Positions 36,154 through 45,624 of a stretch of DNA of 63,888 nt are shown one piece after another; the stretch's first letter is position 1, and the number at the start of each line of letters is the position of its first letter. Location: NCBI GenBank assembly GCA_020832555.1, contig JAFIEM010000008.1, positions 1 to 63,888 of the forward strand, given 5' to 3'. The notes below the pieces were generated by a model. The model was not told where the DNA came from. It was given only the letters and a program-made list of their open reading frames with translations, and searched no databases. The DNA is from Natronohydrobacter sp. GTDB taxonomy: Bacteria > Pseudomonadota > Alphaproteobacteria > Rhodobacterales > Rhodobacteraceae. Position numbers and translations under genes: made by a program.

Positions 36154-36760
36154 CCCGGTGACAGATGCAGCGCTTGCCCTCTCGCTGTCCGAAATCGCGG
36201 CCCTGAGCGCCCGCGCCACACGCGGGGCGGGGCGCAGCTGGGGCGAGGCCGAAGAGGCCGCCGAAGCCGCCTGCTGGCTGGCCCGCGCCGGGCTGGACTG
36301 GGCAGGCGCGCTTTTGGACGTGCTGGAGGCTTCCGCGCGAGAGGTAGATTGCGCCCTGTGTGCAGGCATCGCGCTGGCAGATTCAGCCCCCCTGCCTGAC
36401 GCCATGACAGCGCAAGTGCGGCGGGTGACAAGCCCTTGTTTCCTGCTACCCTTCGCTGCGCGTATCGCCGACCAGACCGGACAGCGGATCAGGCTGAACT
36501 GGGACGCGACGCAAGTCGTTCTTGCACCACATGCCTGCCCGCTGATCGTCGGTCCATTGCGCCTGTCAGGCCCGGCGCAGGTCTCGATCACGCCGGACCC
36601 GCAGGACAGCCCCGCTTGCCCTGACTGGCCGCAACCCCATCGCGGCACTGTCCAAGCGCGCGAATATGCGCGCCTGACGCATCTCATGATGGCCTTCACC
36701 GTGCCCACATCCGCCAGTTCTCTGGCCGGTGCAGGTGCGCAGGAAAGCGACAATGACTGA
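36143..36760 (+). CDS. DUF3726 protein
   Basis: 205 residues. The N-terminal pattern LSEIAALSARATRGAGRSWG followed by EAEEAAEAACWLARAG is that of DUF3726, a family of unknown function. Its start overlaps the unknown 560-residue protein gene by 11 bp, so the two are probably made together and may form one enzyme or complex. Two Cys (VDCALC) and several His are present, but no motif is diagnostic. Assignment to the family is by memory of the motif. Confidence 0.75.
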   Translation: MKHDPVTDAALALSLSEIAALSARATRGAGRSWGEAEEAAEAACWLARAGLDWAGALLDVLEASAREVDCALCAGIALADSAPLPDAMTAQVRRVTSPCFLLPFAARIADQTGQRIRLNWDATQVVLAPHACPLIVGPLRLSGPAQVSITPDPQDSPACPDWPQPHRGTVQAREYARLTHLMMAFTVPTSASSLAGAGAQESDND

Positions 36761-36803
36761 CAAAAGAACCGCACCAAAATCCACTCAACAGGGAGACTGC
36801 ACC

Positions 36804-37766
36804 ATGAAAAGAACACTGATCGCCACCGCCTTTGCCACCCTTGCCCTACCCACAGCCGCGCTTGCCGATTGCGGGCGCGTGTCGGTTGCGGAGATGAACT
36901 GGTCCTCGGCCTCGATCATCTCGAAAGTCACCGAATTCCTGCTGGTGCAGGGCTATGGTTGTGAGGTCACACTGGTCCCGTCTGCAACTACCACCGCCAT
37001 CACCTCGCTGGCGGAAAACAATGAACCTGACGTGGTGCCGGAACTCTGGATCAACTCTGCGCCGCTCTATACCCGGCTGGAAGCCGAAGGCCGCGTGCGC
37101 AAGGCCGCAGATGTGTTTTCAGACGGCGGCACCGAAAACTGGTTTGTCCCGGATTACCTGATCGAAGAACACCCGGAACTCGCCACGATCGAGGGCGTCC
37201 TTGCCAACCCCGAACTGGTGGGCGGGCGTTTTCACAACTGCCCCGATGGCTGGGGCTGCCGGATTGCCAATGACAACCTGATCATCGCGCATGATTTCGC
37301 AGGCGCGGGCATGGATGTGTTCAATCATGGATCGGGCGAAACCCTTGCAGCAGCCATGGCTACGGCTTATGAGAACCGCGAGCCGTTCTTCGGCTATATG
37401 TATGGCCCGACAGCCGTGCTGGGCCGCTATGGCATGGTCGCCATCGACATGGGCCCGCATGTGCCGGAAATCCACGACTGCAACCAGACTGTCGATTGCG
37501 CGACACCGGGCATTTCGGCCTTTCCGGCCGCCCCTGTCCTGACGGTCGTGACGGCAGATTTCGCAGAGCGCAACCCCGACGCCTTCGCGCTGGTCAGCAA
37601 CATCTCCTTTACCTCGCAATCGCTGAGCGAGCTTCTGGCATGGCAGGACATGAACAGCGCATCGAGCGAAGAAGCCGCTGTGCATTTCCTGACCACGCAG
37701 CAGGATGTCTGGCAGGACTGGGTGAGCGAGGCCGCTGCCGAGCGCCTGTCCGCGATCTTCCGCTGA
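36804..37766 (+). CDS. proX: Quaternary-amine type ABC transporter binding protein (ProX-like)
   Basis: 320 residues with a signal peptide ending ALA-DCG near residue 22. The mature sequence has NWSSASIISKVTEFLL, PDVVPELWINSAPLYTRLE and a Trp/Tyr-rich pocket, as in OpuAC/ProX proteins that bind glycine betaine and similar cations. The start at 36804 has GGGAG 8 nt upstream. It follows the catabolic genes by 43 nt, so the true ligand may be the operon's unknown substrate rather than betaine for osmoprotection. Confidence 0.88.
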   Translation: MKRTLIATAFATLALPTAALADCGRVSVAEMNWSSASIISKVTEFLLVQGYGCEVTLVPSATTTAITSLAENNEPDVVPELWINSAPLYTRLEAEGRVRKAADVFSDGGTENWFVPDYLIEEHPELATIEGVLANPELVGGRFHNCPDGWGCRIANDNLIIAHDFAGAGMDVFNHGSGETLAAAMATAYENREPFFGYMYGPTAVLGRYGMVAIDMGPHVPEIHDCNQTVDCATPGISAFPAAPVLTVVTADFAERNPDAFALVSNISFTSQSLSELLAWQDMNSASSEEAAVHFLTTQQDVWQDWVSEAAAERLSAIFR

Positions 37767-37839
37767 GCCAACGGCTTTGAACCGGTCCGGGGCCGCCTGA
37801 TTGCGGCCCTGGACCAGCACTTGCGACGCGAGGGGCAAG

Positions 37840-38898
37840 GTGACGACATACAGCTTCATCTTTGACGGATTGGGTCTGCGGGACTGGTGCGGTGAGCCGC
37901 AGCGTTCCGGCCCGATGACCATGGCCGAGTTGCTGGCGCGCGGCTCCGCCCCGGCCGAGCCAAAGACCGGGTTTGACTGGTCCGCGCTCTGGTCCCTGCC
38001 GTTCCCCTCGCTTGACGAATTGCACAAGGCCTGCGCGGCCATCCCCAGATCGCGCGACCTGACCAAATCACTGGAAACCGGGTTTCTGAACATCCGCGAA
38101 AGCCTGAAATATGTGCTGGACCCTTTGACCCAGCCGCTGAGCTGGGCGCTGGAAACGGCGCTCTATGTGGGGGTCAACACGCCTTGGTGGCTGATGCTCA
38201 TTGTCCTGCTGACAGTCGTCTGGGTGGCGGGACGATCAATCGCACTTGTCGCTCTGGTCGCTGGCGTCATGGGCTTTCTGCTGTTTGTCGATCACTACAT
38301 CTTCGCCATGCAGACGCTGGCGATCATCTTCGTCTGCGCCTTTTTGTGCGTGGTCATGGGGGTGCCGGTGGGGATTGCCATGTCGCGCAGCGACCGCTTG
38401 CAACGGCTGATGATCCCTGTGCTGGACATGCTGCAAACGCTGCCCACCTTCGTCTATCTGATCCCGCTGATTTTCCTGTTTTCCGTCACCGAACCCAAAC
38501 TCTACGGGATTGCGATCATCCTCTATGCCATCGTCCCGGTGATCCGGCTGACCGATCTGGGTATCCGGCTGGTGGACAAGGATGTGATCGAGGCCGCCGA
38601 GGCCTTTGGCATGACGCGCCACCAGAAACTGATCCGCGTACAAATCCCGCTTGCCCTGCCCAATATCATGGCAGGCGTGAACCAGACCATCATGATGAGC
38701 CTTGCGATGGTGGTGATTGCCTCGCTGGTCTCAGCGCTCGGTCTGGGTGTGCTGGTCCTGCGCGGCATCCGCAATCTGGAACTGGGTGTCGGGCTGATGG
38801 CGGGTCTTGGGATCGTTTTGCTGGCGGTCATCCTTGACCGTGTCACGAAAGCGGCTCTGGCGCGGGTCAATGCCGCCGCCAGTGTCCCGCGTCATTGA
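37840..38898 (+). CDS. proW: ProW-type ABC transporter permease
   Basis: 352 residues. A long hydrophilic N-terminus of about 110 residues is followed by membrane helices and the EAA loop DVIEAAEAFGMTRHQKLI. It begins with GTG at 37840 preceded by GAGGGG; a TTG further upstream is less likely. The protein pairs with the ProV-type ATPase encoded 12 nt downstream. Confidence 0.88.
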   Translation: MTTYSFIFDGLGLRDWCGEPQRSGPMTMAELLARGSAPAEPKTGFDWSALWSLPFPSLDELHKACAAIPRSRDLTKSLETGFLNIRESLKYVLDPLTQPLSWALETALYVGVNTPWWLMLIVLLTVVWVAGRSIALVALVAGVMGFLLFVDHYIFAMQTLAIIFVCAFLCVVMGVPVGIAMSRSDRLQRLMIPVLDMLQTLPTFVYLIPLIFLFSVTEPKLYGIAIILYAIVPVIRLTDLGIRLVDKDVIEAAEAFGMTRHQKLIRVQIPLALPNIMAGVNQTIMMSLAMVVIASLVSALGLGVLVLRGIRNLELGVGLMAGLGIVLLAVILDRVTKAALARVNAAASVPRH

Positions 38899-38910
38899 TC
38901 GGAAGCGCAG

Positions 38911-39984
38911 ATGAGCCAAAGTGCAAGCATCTCCATTCGCAACCTCTACAAGATCTTCGGCAGCCAGCCGATGCGTGCGCTCGAACATGTCCGCGCGGGC
39001 ATGGGCAAGACCGAGTTAATGAATAACCACCGCCATGTGCTTGGCCTGCGCGATATCAATGTCGAGATGCAGGCGGGCGAGATTACCGTCATCATGGGGC
39101 TGTCAGGGTCCGGCAAATCGACCCTGATCCGCCATGTGAACCGCCTGATCGAGCCGACTGCGGGCGAAATCCTTGTGAATGGCGAGAATATCCTGAAATT
39201 CGGCGAAACCCGCCTGCGGGAACTGCGTCGCAAGCAGATGTCGATGGTGTTTCAGCATTTCGCGCTGCTCCCGCATAAGACCGTGCTGGACAATGCGGGC
39301 ATGGCGCGCGCTGTGCGGGGCGAAGATCGCCGGGGCTATGAACAGGACGCGCGCGACTGGCTGGCGCGCGTCGGGCTTGGCGGTCAGGAGGCGCAATATC
39401 CGCATCAGCTTTCCGGGGGCATGCAGCAACGGGTGGGGATTGCCCGCGCGCTGACCTCGAACGCGCCGATCATGCTGATGGATGAGGCGTTCTCGGCCCT
39501 TGATCCGCTGATCCGCACGGATATGCAGGATTTGCTGCTGGAATTGCAGGATGAACTGCAAAAGACAATCGTGTTCATCAGCCATGACCTTGATGAAGCG
39601 CTGAAACTTGCCGATCATCTGGTGATCCTGAAGGACGGTGTTGTCGTGCAGCAGGGCGAGCCACAGGACATTCTGCTCAAGCCAAACGACCCCTATATTG
39701 TGGATTTCATCAGCGACATAAATCGCGCGCGTGTGTTGCGGGTGCGCTCGGTGATGGATGTTGACACACCTCGCCCGCCTGAAATTTCGGGGAAGGTCGA
39801 AGCGGATGCGACCCTAGAGTCGGTGATCGCGCTGTCGAAGGGCGACACCAGCCTGAGTTATGTCGTACATCGCGACGGTGCGCAGGTCGGCTATCTGGAT
39901 ATGCAAAAGCTGGTGCGCGCGCTGGTCCCAACGCAGGCTGCACTAAATGGCATGCGCAAAACCGCTAGAGCGGATTCCGATTGA
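38911..39984 (+). CDS. proV: ProV-type ABC transporter ATPase
   Basis: 357 residues: Walker A GLSGSGKST, signature LSGGMQQR, Walker B MLMDEAFSALDPLIR, then an extension after residue 270 with a degenerate CBS-like region. Such regions sense ionic strength in osmoregulatory transporters. The last codons, ending in RADSD, are encoded by the CTAGAGCGG repeat motif at 39964-39984, so the stop codon lies inside a mobile-type repeat. Gene order X-W-V is reversed from enteric V-W-X. Confidence 0.9.
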   Translation: MSQSASISIRNLYKIFGSQPMRALEHVRAGMGKTELMNNHRHVLGLRDINVEMQAGEITVIMGLSGSGKSTLIRHVNRLIEPTAGEILVNGENILKFGETRLRELRRKQMSMVFQHFALLPHKTVLDNAGMARAVRGEDRRGYEQDARDWLARVGLGGQEAQYPHQLSGGMQQRVGIARALTSNAPIMLMDEAFSALDPLIRTDMQDLLLELQDELQKTIVFISHDLDEALKLADHLVILKDGVVVQQGEPQDILLKPNDPYIVDFISDINRARVLRVRSVMDVDTPRPPEISGKVEADATLESVIALSKGDTSLSYVVHRDGAQVGYLDMQKLVRALVPTQAALNGMRKTARADSD

Positions 39985-39985
39985 A
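39964..39985. repeat. Copy of the CTAGAGCGG repeat motif at the proV 3' end
   Basis: CTAGAGCGGATTCCGATTGA overlaps the last seven codons of proV and supplies its stop. The first nine bases equal an arm of the element at 23122. Confidence 0.55.
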
Positions 39986-40900
39986 CCGTAGTTTCTCAGA
40001 GCTGCATCAACGGTCAAAACCGCAAGCATAGCGCAGGTGTGGCCGCTTCGAAGACAGCTAAAGACAACCCAACACTCTGCTCAGGGCGGGCGCATCGTCG
40101 CTGCTTCTCCTTTCAGAACACCGATACGGCGGCACAATTCGACGAGTGTTGCGCTGGTCTGCCCGATGGTGGGACCATTTGCGCGCCGGAAATCTGCGTT
40201 GGTTTCGTGATCTCGGACCAGCCAACCGGTCATCTACATCAACTCGACATTGCGACCCGCTTCGCATTCCAACAGGGGGCGCGAAAGGATCCGGTTCAGA
40301 GCGCATCAGGATCTGCTCGACCTTCAGGCCCTGTACCATAGCCGCAGGCGCATATGAAGCGACCGCCGCGCTCGGTGAGAAAGAAAGCCGCAAGGTTCTG
40401 GCCTTGAAGGCTTCCTCAAGGACTGAGCCACAACAGGCTAGAGCACTTTACCTTGATTCCGTAGCGTGTTGTCGATGGATGTAGGCCATCTAGCGCTAGA
40501 GTGGCGAACCAGGTTTCTTTGTCTCCGGACAGCGCGCGCGTGGAACCAGTAAATTTCATCATTCTGAAAGAGTATGGCACCCTCTGCTTTTTCTGCTGCG
40601 GAATGATAGTCCGCTTTCCCGAAGATGGGCATGGAGTGCCACCGTCTGCCCAGAGCAGATCCGATCACTTAAGGCTGCACCCGTAGTCCTCGGCGCGAAA
40701 CACGAGAGCTTTCACGCCAAATCGCACAGCGTTTCCGGGCTGACCACTAGCCATGCAGTCTGACAGCACCGAAGGATATCAATAAATTGACCATTTTCGC
40801 CAATTTTACATAGATTCCCTTTATATAATGTCTTGCTTGCAGTATCCGACGGAAAATAGTCCTGAAGGGTCACTTTACGAAAACCAAACCTGAGGGGCTT
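39985..40900. other. Gene-poor interval with decayed sequence
   Basis: 916 nt with no supportable intact gene. Minus-strand reading around 40058-40393 gives peptide-like stretches in two frames (for example GPTIGQTSATLVELCRRIG), suggesting a frameshifted relic of unknown origin. CTAGAG occurs at 40439 and 40496. The last 120 nt are AT-rich and hold the lysR promoter region with a dyad at 40784-40806. Confidence 0.5.
40784..40806. promoter_or_regulatory. AAATTG-N11-CAATTT dyad, candidate LysR site
   Basis: A perfect 6-bp inverted repeat spaced by 11 nt, about 95 nt upstream of the LysR gene at 40901. ATTG-N11-CAAT has the classical LysR spacing. A TATAAT-like box follows at about 40824-40830. 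Confidence 0.5.
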
Positions 40901-41791
40901 ATGGTCCGCTACACACTCGATCAGTTGCAAGCCTTCTTGTCGGTTGTCCGTCTGGGCGGTGTCAACAAGGCCGCGATTGCCCTGAACCTGACCCAACCTG
41001 CGGTCACGACGCGCATTCGCAATCTGGAACAATCAATTGGTGCACCGCTTTTTGAACGTGGCGCAGGCGGTATGCGCCTGACCAAGCGGGGCGAATTGCT
41101 GGTCAGCTATGCCGAAGCCCATGACCGGCTTGCACGCAACATCCAGCGCGATGTGATGGACCCGGCAGGGATCGAGGGGCGGTTGCGCCTTGGCGTTTCA
41201 GAAACCATTGCGCAAAGCTGGCTACCCGCGCTGATCACGCGGCTGCATGAAACCTATCCTCGGCTGGAGATCGAGTTCAATGTAGATGTTTCGGTCGTTC
41301 TGCGTGCCGCGCTTATGGCGCGCGAAATCGATCTGGCGATCCTGCTTGGCCCGGTCTCCGACTTCTCGGTCGATAACGTCGAATTGCCGGGGTTTACCTT
41401 GCAATGGTACGCCGCATCAGGTGCACCAGTGCCGGAAGACCCGGCAGATTACCTGCGCAAACCTATCCTGAGTTATGCGCGCAATACACGGCCTTATCGC
41501 GAATTGAAGGCAGAGTTGTTGAAACGTCATGGCGAAGGCGTCGCAATCTTTCCGTCATCGTCCCTATCTGCGTGCTTCCGGCTTGTGGCAAGTGATCTGG
41601 GGGTTTCAGCCCTGCCCGAGGCTCTGGCCCGAGAATGGGTCGAGTCAGGCAAGTTGCGGATCTTTGACCCGGGTTGGCTGCCCAAGCCGCTGAATTTCAC
41701 CGCCAGTTATCTGGCCGAGGCGCGCAGCCATATCGCAGAAAAAGCGGCAGGCATCGCCCGCGTGGTTGCCACCGACTACATCAAAATATAA
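40901..41791 (+). CDS. LysR-family regulator of the DUF1445/TRAP operon
   Basis: 296 residues: winged helix YTLDQLQAFLSVVRLGGV, helix-turn-helix LTQPAVTTRIRNLEQSIG, and effector domain starting GRLRLGVSETIAQSWLPAL. It is co-oriented with, and 87 nt upstream of, the DUF1445 gene; the gap is AT-rich and could carry the operon promoter. Confidence 0.88.
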   Translation: MVRYTLDQLQAFLSVVRLGGVNKAAIALNLTQPAVTTRIRNLEQSIGAPLFERGAGGMRLTKRGELLVSYAEAHDRLARNIQRDVMDPAGIEGRLRLGVSETIAQSWLPALITRLHETYPRLEIEFNVDVSVVLRAALMAREIDLAILLGPVSDFSVDNVELPGFTLQWYAASGAPVPEDPADYLRKPILSYARNTRPYRELKAELLKRHGEGVAIFPSSSLSACFRLVASDLGVSALPEALAREWVESGKLRIFDPGWLPKPLNFTASYLAEARSHIAEKAAGIARVVATDYIKI

Positions 41792-41878
41792 ATTTTTTTT
41801 ATTCGAATCGAAATCAACAATCAATTTGCGCGATGTAGATTCGCAGGCCATCGTGGCAAGGTCACGAATGAGGCTTCG

Positions 41879-42709
41879 ATGTCCCTGTCCTACGCCACCC
41901 TGAAAAGCGCAGACCCTGATACTGTGCGCAGATCGATCCGCACCAGCCAGTATCGAGGGCATACGGCGGGGTTATGTCCGGGACAATTGCAGGCCAATCT
42001 GGTGATCTTGCCGCAGGTTCTGGCACTGGACTTCATGCGCTTCTGCCAGCGCAACCCGCGGGCCTGCCCGCTGGTCGGTGTGTCGGATACGGGCGCGCCG
42101 CATATTGACGCTCTAGGCGATTTCGACCTGCGCACTGACCTGCCTGCCTATAATGTCTATCGCGACGGCGTGCTTGTGGACAGCTCTTCTGATATTTCTG
42201 CACTCTGGAGCGATGACTTCGTAGCCTTCGCACTTGGCTGTTCCTTTACGTTTGAATCCGCGCTGCAAAAGGCTGGTATTCCCCTGTGGCATATCGAGAA
42301 TGACACAACCGTACCGATGTTTCGCAGCGCGATACAAGCCAGACCTGCCGGACCCTTTGCGGGGCCGGTCGTTGTCAGTATGCGCGCGATCGCGCAGGCC
42401 CGGCTGGAAGATGTGCGCGCCATTTCGGCCCGTTTTCCGCATGCGCATGGTGCACCTGTCCACCAAGGTGATCCTGCCCAAATCGGCATCGCAGATCTGA
42501 GCCGCCCGGATTGGGGCCATCCAGCCCCGGTTCCGCCTGGTCATATGCCCGTGTTCTGGGCCTGTGGCGTCACCCCGCAGGCGGCCATTGCAACGGCACG
42601 CCCGTCCATCTGCATCACCCATAAGCCCGGCCATATGCTGATCACGGATATACCGGATCAGGCCGACGCACTGGATGTTCTTGATCTGCCTTCATTACAA
42701 TCATCATAA
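41879..42709 (+). CDS. DUF1445/D-glutamate cyclase-family putative hydro-lyase
   Basis: 276 residues matching the YcsI/DUF1445 family: start ADPDTVRRSIRTSQYRGHTAG, then LVILPQVLALDFMRFCQRNP, the AFALGCSFTFESAL segment and the C-terminal FWACGVTPQAAI and ITHKPGHMLITD. Vertebrate homologues hydrate D-glutamate/5-oxo-D-proline. In bacteria the family often clusters with the 5-oxoprolinase genes pxpA, pxpB and pxpC, and a pxpB/C relic occurs at 45625. It is 14 nt upstream of the TRAP binding-protein gene. Confidence 0.85.
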   Translation: MSLSYATLKSADPDTVRRSIRTSQYRGHTAGLCPGQLQANLVILPQVLALDFMRFCQRNPRACPLVGVSDTGAPHIDALGDFDLRTDLPAYNVYRDGVLVDSSSDISALWSDDFVAFALGCSFTFESALQKAGIPLWHIENDTTVPMFRSAIQARPAGPFAGPVVVSMRAIAQARLEDVRAISARFPHAHGAPVHQGDPAQIGIADLSRPDWGHPAPVPPGHMPVFWACGVTPQAAIATARPSICITHKPGHMLITDIPDQADALDVLDLPSLQSS

Positions 42710-42723
42710 CAGGAGAGACTGAC

Positions 42724-43755
42724 ATGAAACGCACTCTGGCCTTTCTGGCTGCAACGACGGCGCTAGCTGCACCCCTGAATGCCGAAACCTTGTCCGTTGT
42801 CGGGTCTTGGACAGGCCTACCCTTGCATATACAGCATGAAGCGCCCTTCTGGTCGGAGATTTTGCCTGCCGCCTCGGACGGGGCGTTGGACGTTGCCCTG
42901 ACCACCCATGACCAGATGAATCTGGGCCTTGGCGATATCTACCCGTTGTTGGGACAAGGCGTCTATGATGTTGCAATGACCGTCGCTGATTATGCCGTTG
43001 CCGACGCCCCTGAACTGGAAGGGCTTGATGTGCCGATGCTGGCGCTGACTGCGGATGAGGCCCGCGCAATGGTCGATGCCGCGCGCCCGATGGTTGCCGA
43101 CATCTTTGCCAATCGCTTCAACAGCCATGTTCTGGCCATCGCACCTTATCCGCCGCAAATCGTGTTCTGCAATGCCCCCATCACCGGGCTGGACGATCTG
43201 CGCGGACTGAAAGTGCGCGGGTCGGGCCGGATGACGCAGATTTTCCTTGAAGCGCTTGGCGCTGAAAGCGTGAATGTCGGCTTTGGCGAAGTTCCAGGCG
43301 CGCTTCAGCGTGGTGTGATCGATTGCGGAGTGACCGGCGGCGGGTCGGGCTACAGCGCTGGCTGGTGGGAAGTATCCACGCATCTGCTGCCAATCCCGCT
43401 TGGTGGCTGGGATTCCGTCGTCACCGCGATGAACATGGAACGCTGGAACAGCCTCAGCCCCGAGATGCAGGAGTTGATCGGCACCACCATCACCACCGAA
43501 TTCGAAGCCCCTGTCTGGGCCAGCGCCCAGGGTGCGCTGGAAAATGACATTGCCTGCCTGACCGGCACTGGTGAGTGCGCCTCAGGCGATGCGCGCAATA
43601 TGGTGCTGGTCGAGGTCTCCGACGAAGACATGGCCCGCGCACGCGACGTGGTGGTGAATCAGGTGCTGCCAGACTGGGCCGCGCGCGCAGGTAGTGACTG
43701 GGCCACGCGCTGGAGCGATGAAGTCGGTTCCGTCCTAGGCGTGTCGCTGAACTGA
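42724..43755 (+). CDS. dctP: TRAP transporter solute-binding protein (DctP family)
   Basis: 343 residues with signal peptide MKRTLAFLAATTALAAPLNA. The family-defining Arg lies in LRGLKVRGSGRMTQIFL; surrounding sequence (GALQRGVIDCGVTGG) is normal for DctP. AGGAGAG lies before the ATG. Neighbouring DUF1445 suggests a small acid such as 5-oxoproline or an amino-acid derivative as ligand, which is inference. Confidence 0.9.
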   Translation: MKRTLAFLAATTALAAPLNAETLSVVGSWTGLPLHIQHEAPFWSEILPAASDGALDVALTTHDQMNLGLGDIYPLLGQGVYDVAMTVADYAVADAPELEGLDVPMLALTADEARAMVDAARPMVADIFANRFNSHVLAIAPYPPQIVFCNAPITGLDDLRGLKVRGSGRMTQIFLEALGAESVNVGFGEVPGALQRGVIDCGVTGGGSGYSAGWWEVSTHLLPIPLGGWDSVVTAMNMERWNSLSPEMQELIGTTITTEFEAPVWASAQGALENDIACLTGTGECASGDARNMVLVEVSDEDMARARDVVVNQVLPDWAARAGSDWATRWSDEVGSVLGVSLN

Positions 43756-43777
43756 TTAATCAGAGGGAGAGACCCGC

Positions 43778-44326
43778 ATGGCGCATGCCATTCTGCACTA
43801 TCTGCGCCGGATCAACCGCGCGATTGCCCTGATCATCGGGACAGCGCTTTTGCTTTGCGCAGCTTATGTGGTGGCGGATATCGTGCTGCGTCGAGTGGGT
43901 TTCCCGTTGCGCGGAGGCACGGACATCGCCGGCTATGCGATGGCCATCGCGACCAGTTGGGGCATGGCCTTTACGTTGCTGGAACTGGGCCATGTGCGCA
44001 TCGACATCCTGCGCAGCCGCCTTGCGGGGCGACTGCGCGCCACGCTGGATCTGGTAGCGCTTCTGGCGCTGGCAGGCACTGCCAGCATGATCGCGCTGCG
44101 GGCATGGCCGGTGCTGGAACGCTCGATCCTGAACAATTCACGCTCGAATTCAGCGCTGCAAACGCCGCTGGCCTGGGTTCAGGCACCATGGTTTGCAGGC
44201 TGGGTCTGGTTTGCGCTGGTGGCCTGGATCACCTTTCTTTGTGCGCTCTGGCTGGTGCTGATGCGCGATGAAAAAGCCGCCGAATCAACCATCGGCATGC
44301 AGAACGAGGCCGAGGTACACTCATGA
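43778..44326 (+). CDS. dctQ: TRAP transporter small permease (DctQ)
   Basis: 182 residues with four transmembrane helices, including VVADIVLRRVGFPLRGG then IAGYAMAIATSWGMAF, the usual DctQ pattern. It overlaps the large permease gene by 4 bp (ATGA) and follows the binding-protein gene by 22 nt. Confidence 0.9.
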   Translation: MAHAILHYLRRINRAIALIIGTALLLCAAYVVADIVLRRVGFPLRGGTDIAGYAMAIATSWGMAFTLLELGHVRIDILRSRLAGRLRATLDLVALLALAGTASMIALRAWPVLERSILNNSRSNSALQTPLAWVQAPWFAGWVWFALVAWITFLCALWLVLMRDEKAAESTIGMQNEAEVHS

Positions 44327-45606
44327 TTGCCCCCCTGACATTTGCGCTTCTGGGGCTTCTCAGCCTGTCGATCCCGGTCGGTATCGTGCTGTTTCTGCTG
44401 GGCTTCGGTATTGACACCTTCTTCACGCCGTTGCCGTTGATCCGGGGTCTGGGCAATATGGTCTGGTCCACCTCGAACAACGCCACCCTGATTGCGATTC
44501 CCTTTTTTGTCATGCTGGGCGAGGTTCTGGTGCGTTCCGGCATCGCCGCGCGCACCTATGCGGCGCTTGATCGTTGGGTATCGTGGCTGCCCGGCGGGCT
44601 GGTGCACGCAAATGTCGCGACATCGACCCTGTTTTCCGCCACTTCCGGCAGTTCCGTTGCCACAGCGGCCACGGTTGCGACAGTTGCCATGCCGCAAGCC
44701 GAAAAGCTGGGTTATGACCCGCGCCTGTTTGCGGGCGCCATCGCGGCAGGTGGCACGCTGGGGATCATGATCCCGCCATCGATCAATCTGATTGTCTATG
44801 GTTTTCTGACCCAGACCTCGATCCCGCAACTGTTTCTGGCCGGGGTCATTCCGGGGCTGATGCTGGCGCTTGGGTTCATGGCGATATCCGCTTTGATCTG
44901 CACGCTGCGCCCTGAGTTGGGCGGCCAACGCCGGGTCTTTCCCTTTAATGAAATGCTGCGCGCACTTGTGCAACTTGGCCCAATCTTCATCCTCTTCGCG
45001 CTCATCGTCGGGTCAATCTACAAGGGCTGGGCCACCCCGACCGAGGCCGCCGCCGTTGGCGTCGCAGGCGCGCTGGCCATCGCGGCGCTGTTCGGATCAC
45101 TGTCTTGGTCGATGCTGGCGCAGGCGCTACTGGGCACGGTCAAGATCACCAGCATGATTATGCTGGTGGTGATAGGCGCATCATTCCTGAATTTCACACT
45201 GGCCAGCGCCGGGCTGGGCCGCGAATTGCAGGCTTTCATGGAAGGGCTGGGCCTGACGCCACTGGGCACGATCATGGTCGTTGTGCTGATCTACATCGTG
45301 CTGGGCTTTTTCATCGAGACGCTTTCGCTGATGGTCGTCACCATCCCGATCATCGTGCCGCTGGTTCTGGCGCAGGGCTATGACCCGGTCTGGTTCGGAA
45401 TCCTGATGATCCTGCTGATCGAAATGGCGCTGATCACACCGCCGGTGGGGCTAAATCTGTATGTGGTGCAAGGAGCACGGCGCAGCGGTACCATGTCCGA
45501 GGTAATGGTTGGCGCCGTGCCATTCGTGCTTGTCATGTTTGTGATGGCAATCGCTCTGATCGCTGTGCCGCAAATCGCCCTCTTTCTTCCACAAACCCTG
45601 CGATGA
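44323..45606 (+). CDS. dctM: TRAP transporter large permease (DctM)
   Basis: 427 residues, about 12 helices. Motifs typical of DctM: IPFFVMLGEVLVRSGIA, FSATSGSSVATAATVA, GTLGIMIPPSINLIVYG and ITPPVGLNLYVVQG. It catalyses sodium-driven uptake with DctP and DctQ. Its stop overlaps an ATG at 45603 in another frame, and the pxpB relic begins 19 nt later. Confidence 0.93.
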   Translation: MIAPLTFALLGLLSLSIPVGIVLFLLGFGIDTFFTPLPLIRGLGNMVWSTSNNATLIAIPFFVMLGEVLVRSGIAARTYAALDRWVSWLPGGLVHANVATSTLFSATSGSSVATAATVATVAMPQAEKLGYDPRLFAGAIAAGGTLGIMIPPSINLIVYGFLTQTSIPQLFLAGVIPGLMLALGFMAISALICTLRPELGGQRRVFPFNEMLRALVQLGPIFILFALIVGSIYKGWATPTEAAAVGVAGALAIAALFGSLSWSMLAQALLGTVKITSMIMLVVIGASFLNFTLASAGLGRELQAFMEGLGLTPLGTIMVVVLIYIVLGFFIETLSLMVVTIPIIVPLVLAQGYDPVWFGILMILLIEMALITPPVGLNLYVVQGARRSGTMSEVMVGAVPFVLVMFVMAIALIAVPQIALFLPQTLR

Positions 45607-45624
45607 CAGACCCGGTTGAACCCA

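Noticed and set aside
34579-36816. Minus-strand 745-codon open frame
   Set aside because: Lies opposite the coupled operon at 34471-36760. Its Arg/Gln/His-rich composition lacks protein families and reflects GC-rich codon use on the plus strand.
40058-40393. Minus-strand frame as a transposase fragment
   Set aside because: Peptide-like segments in two frames exist, but no catalytic motif or terminal repeats support an insertion sequence.
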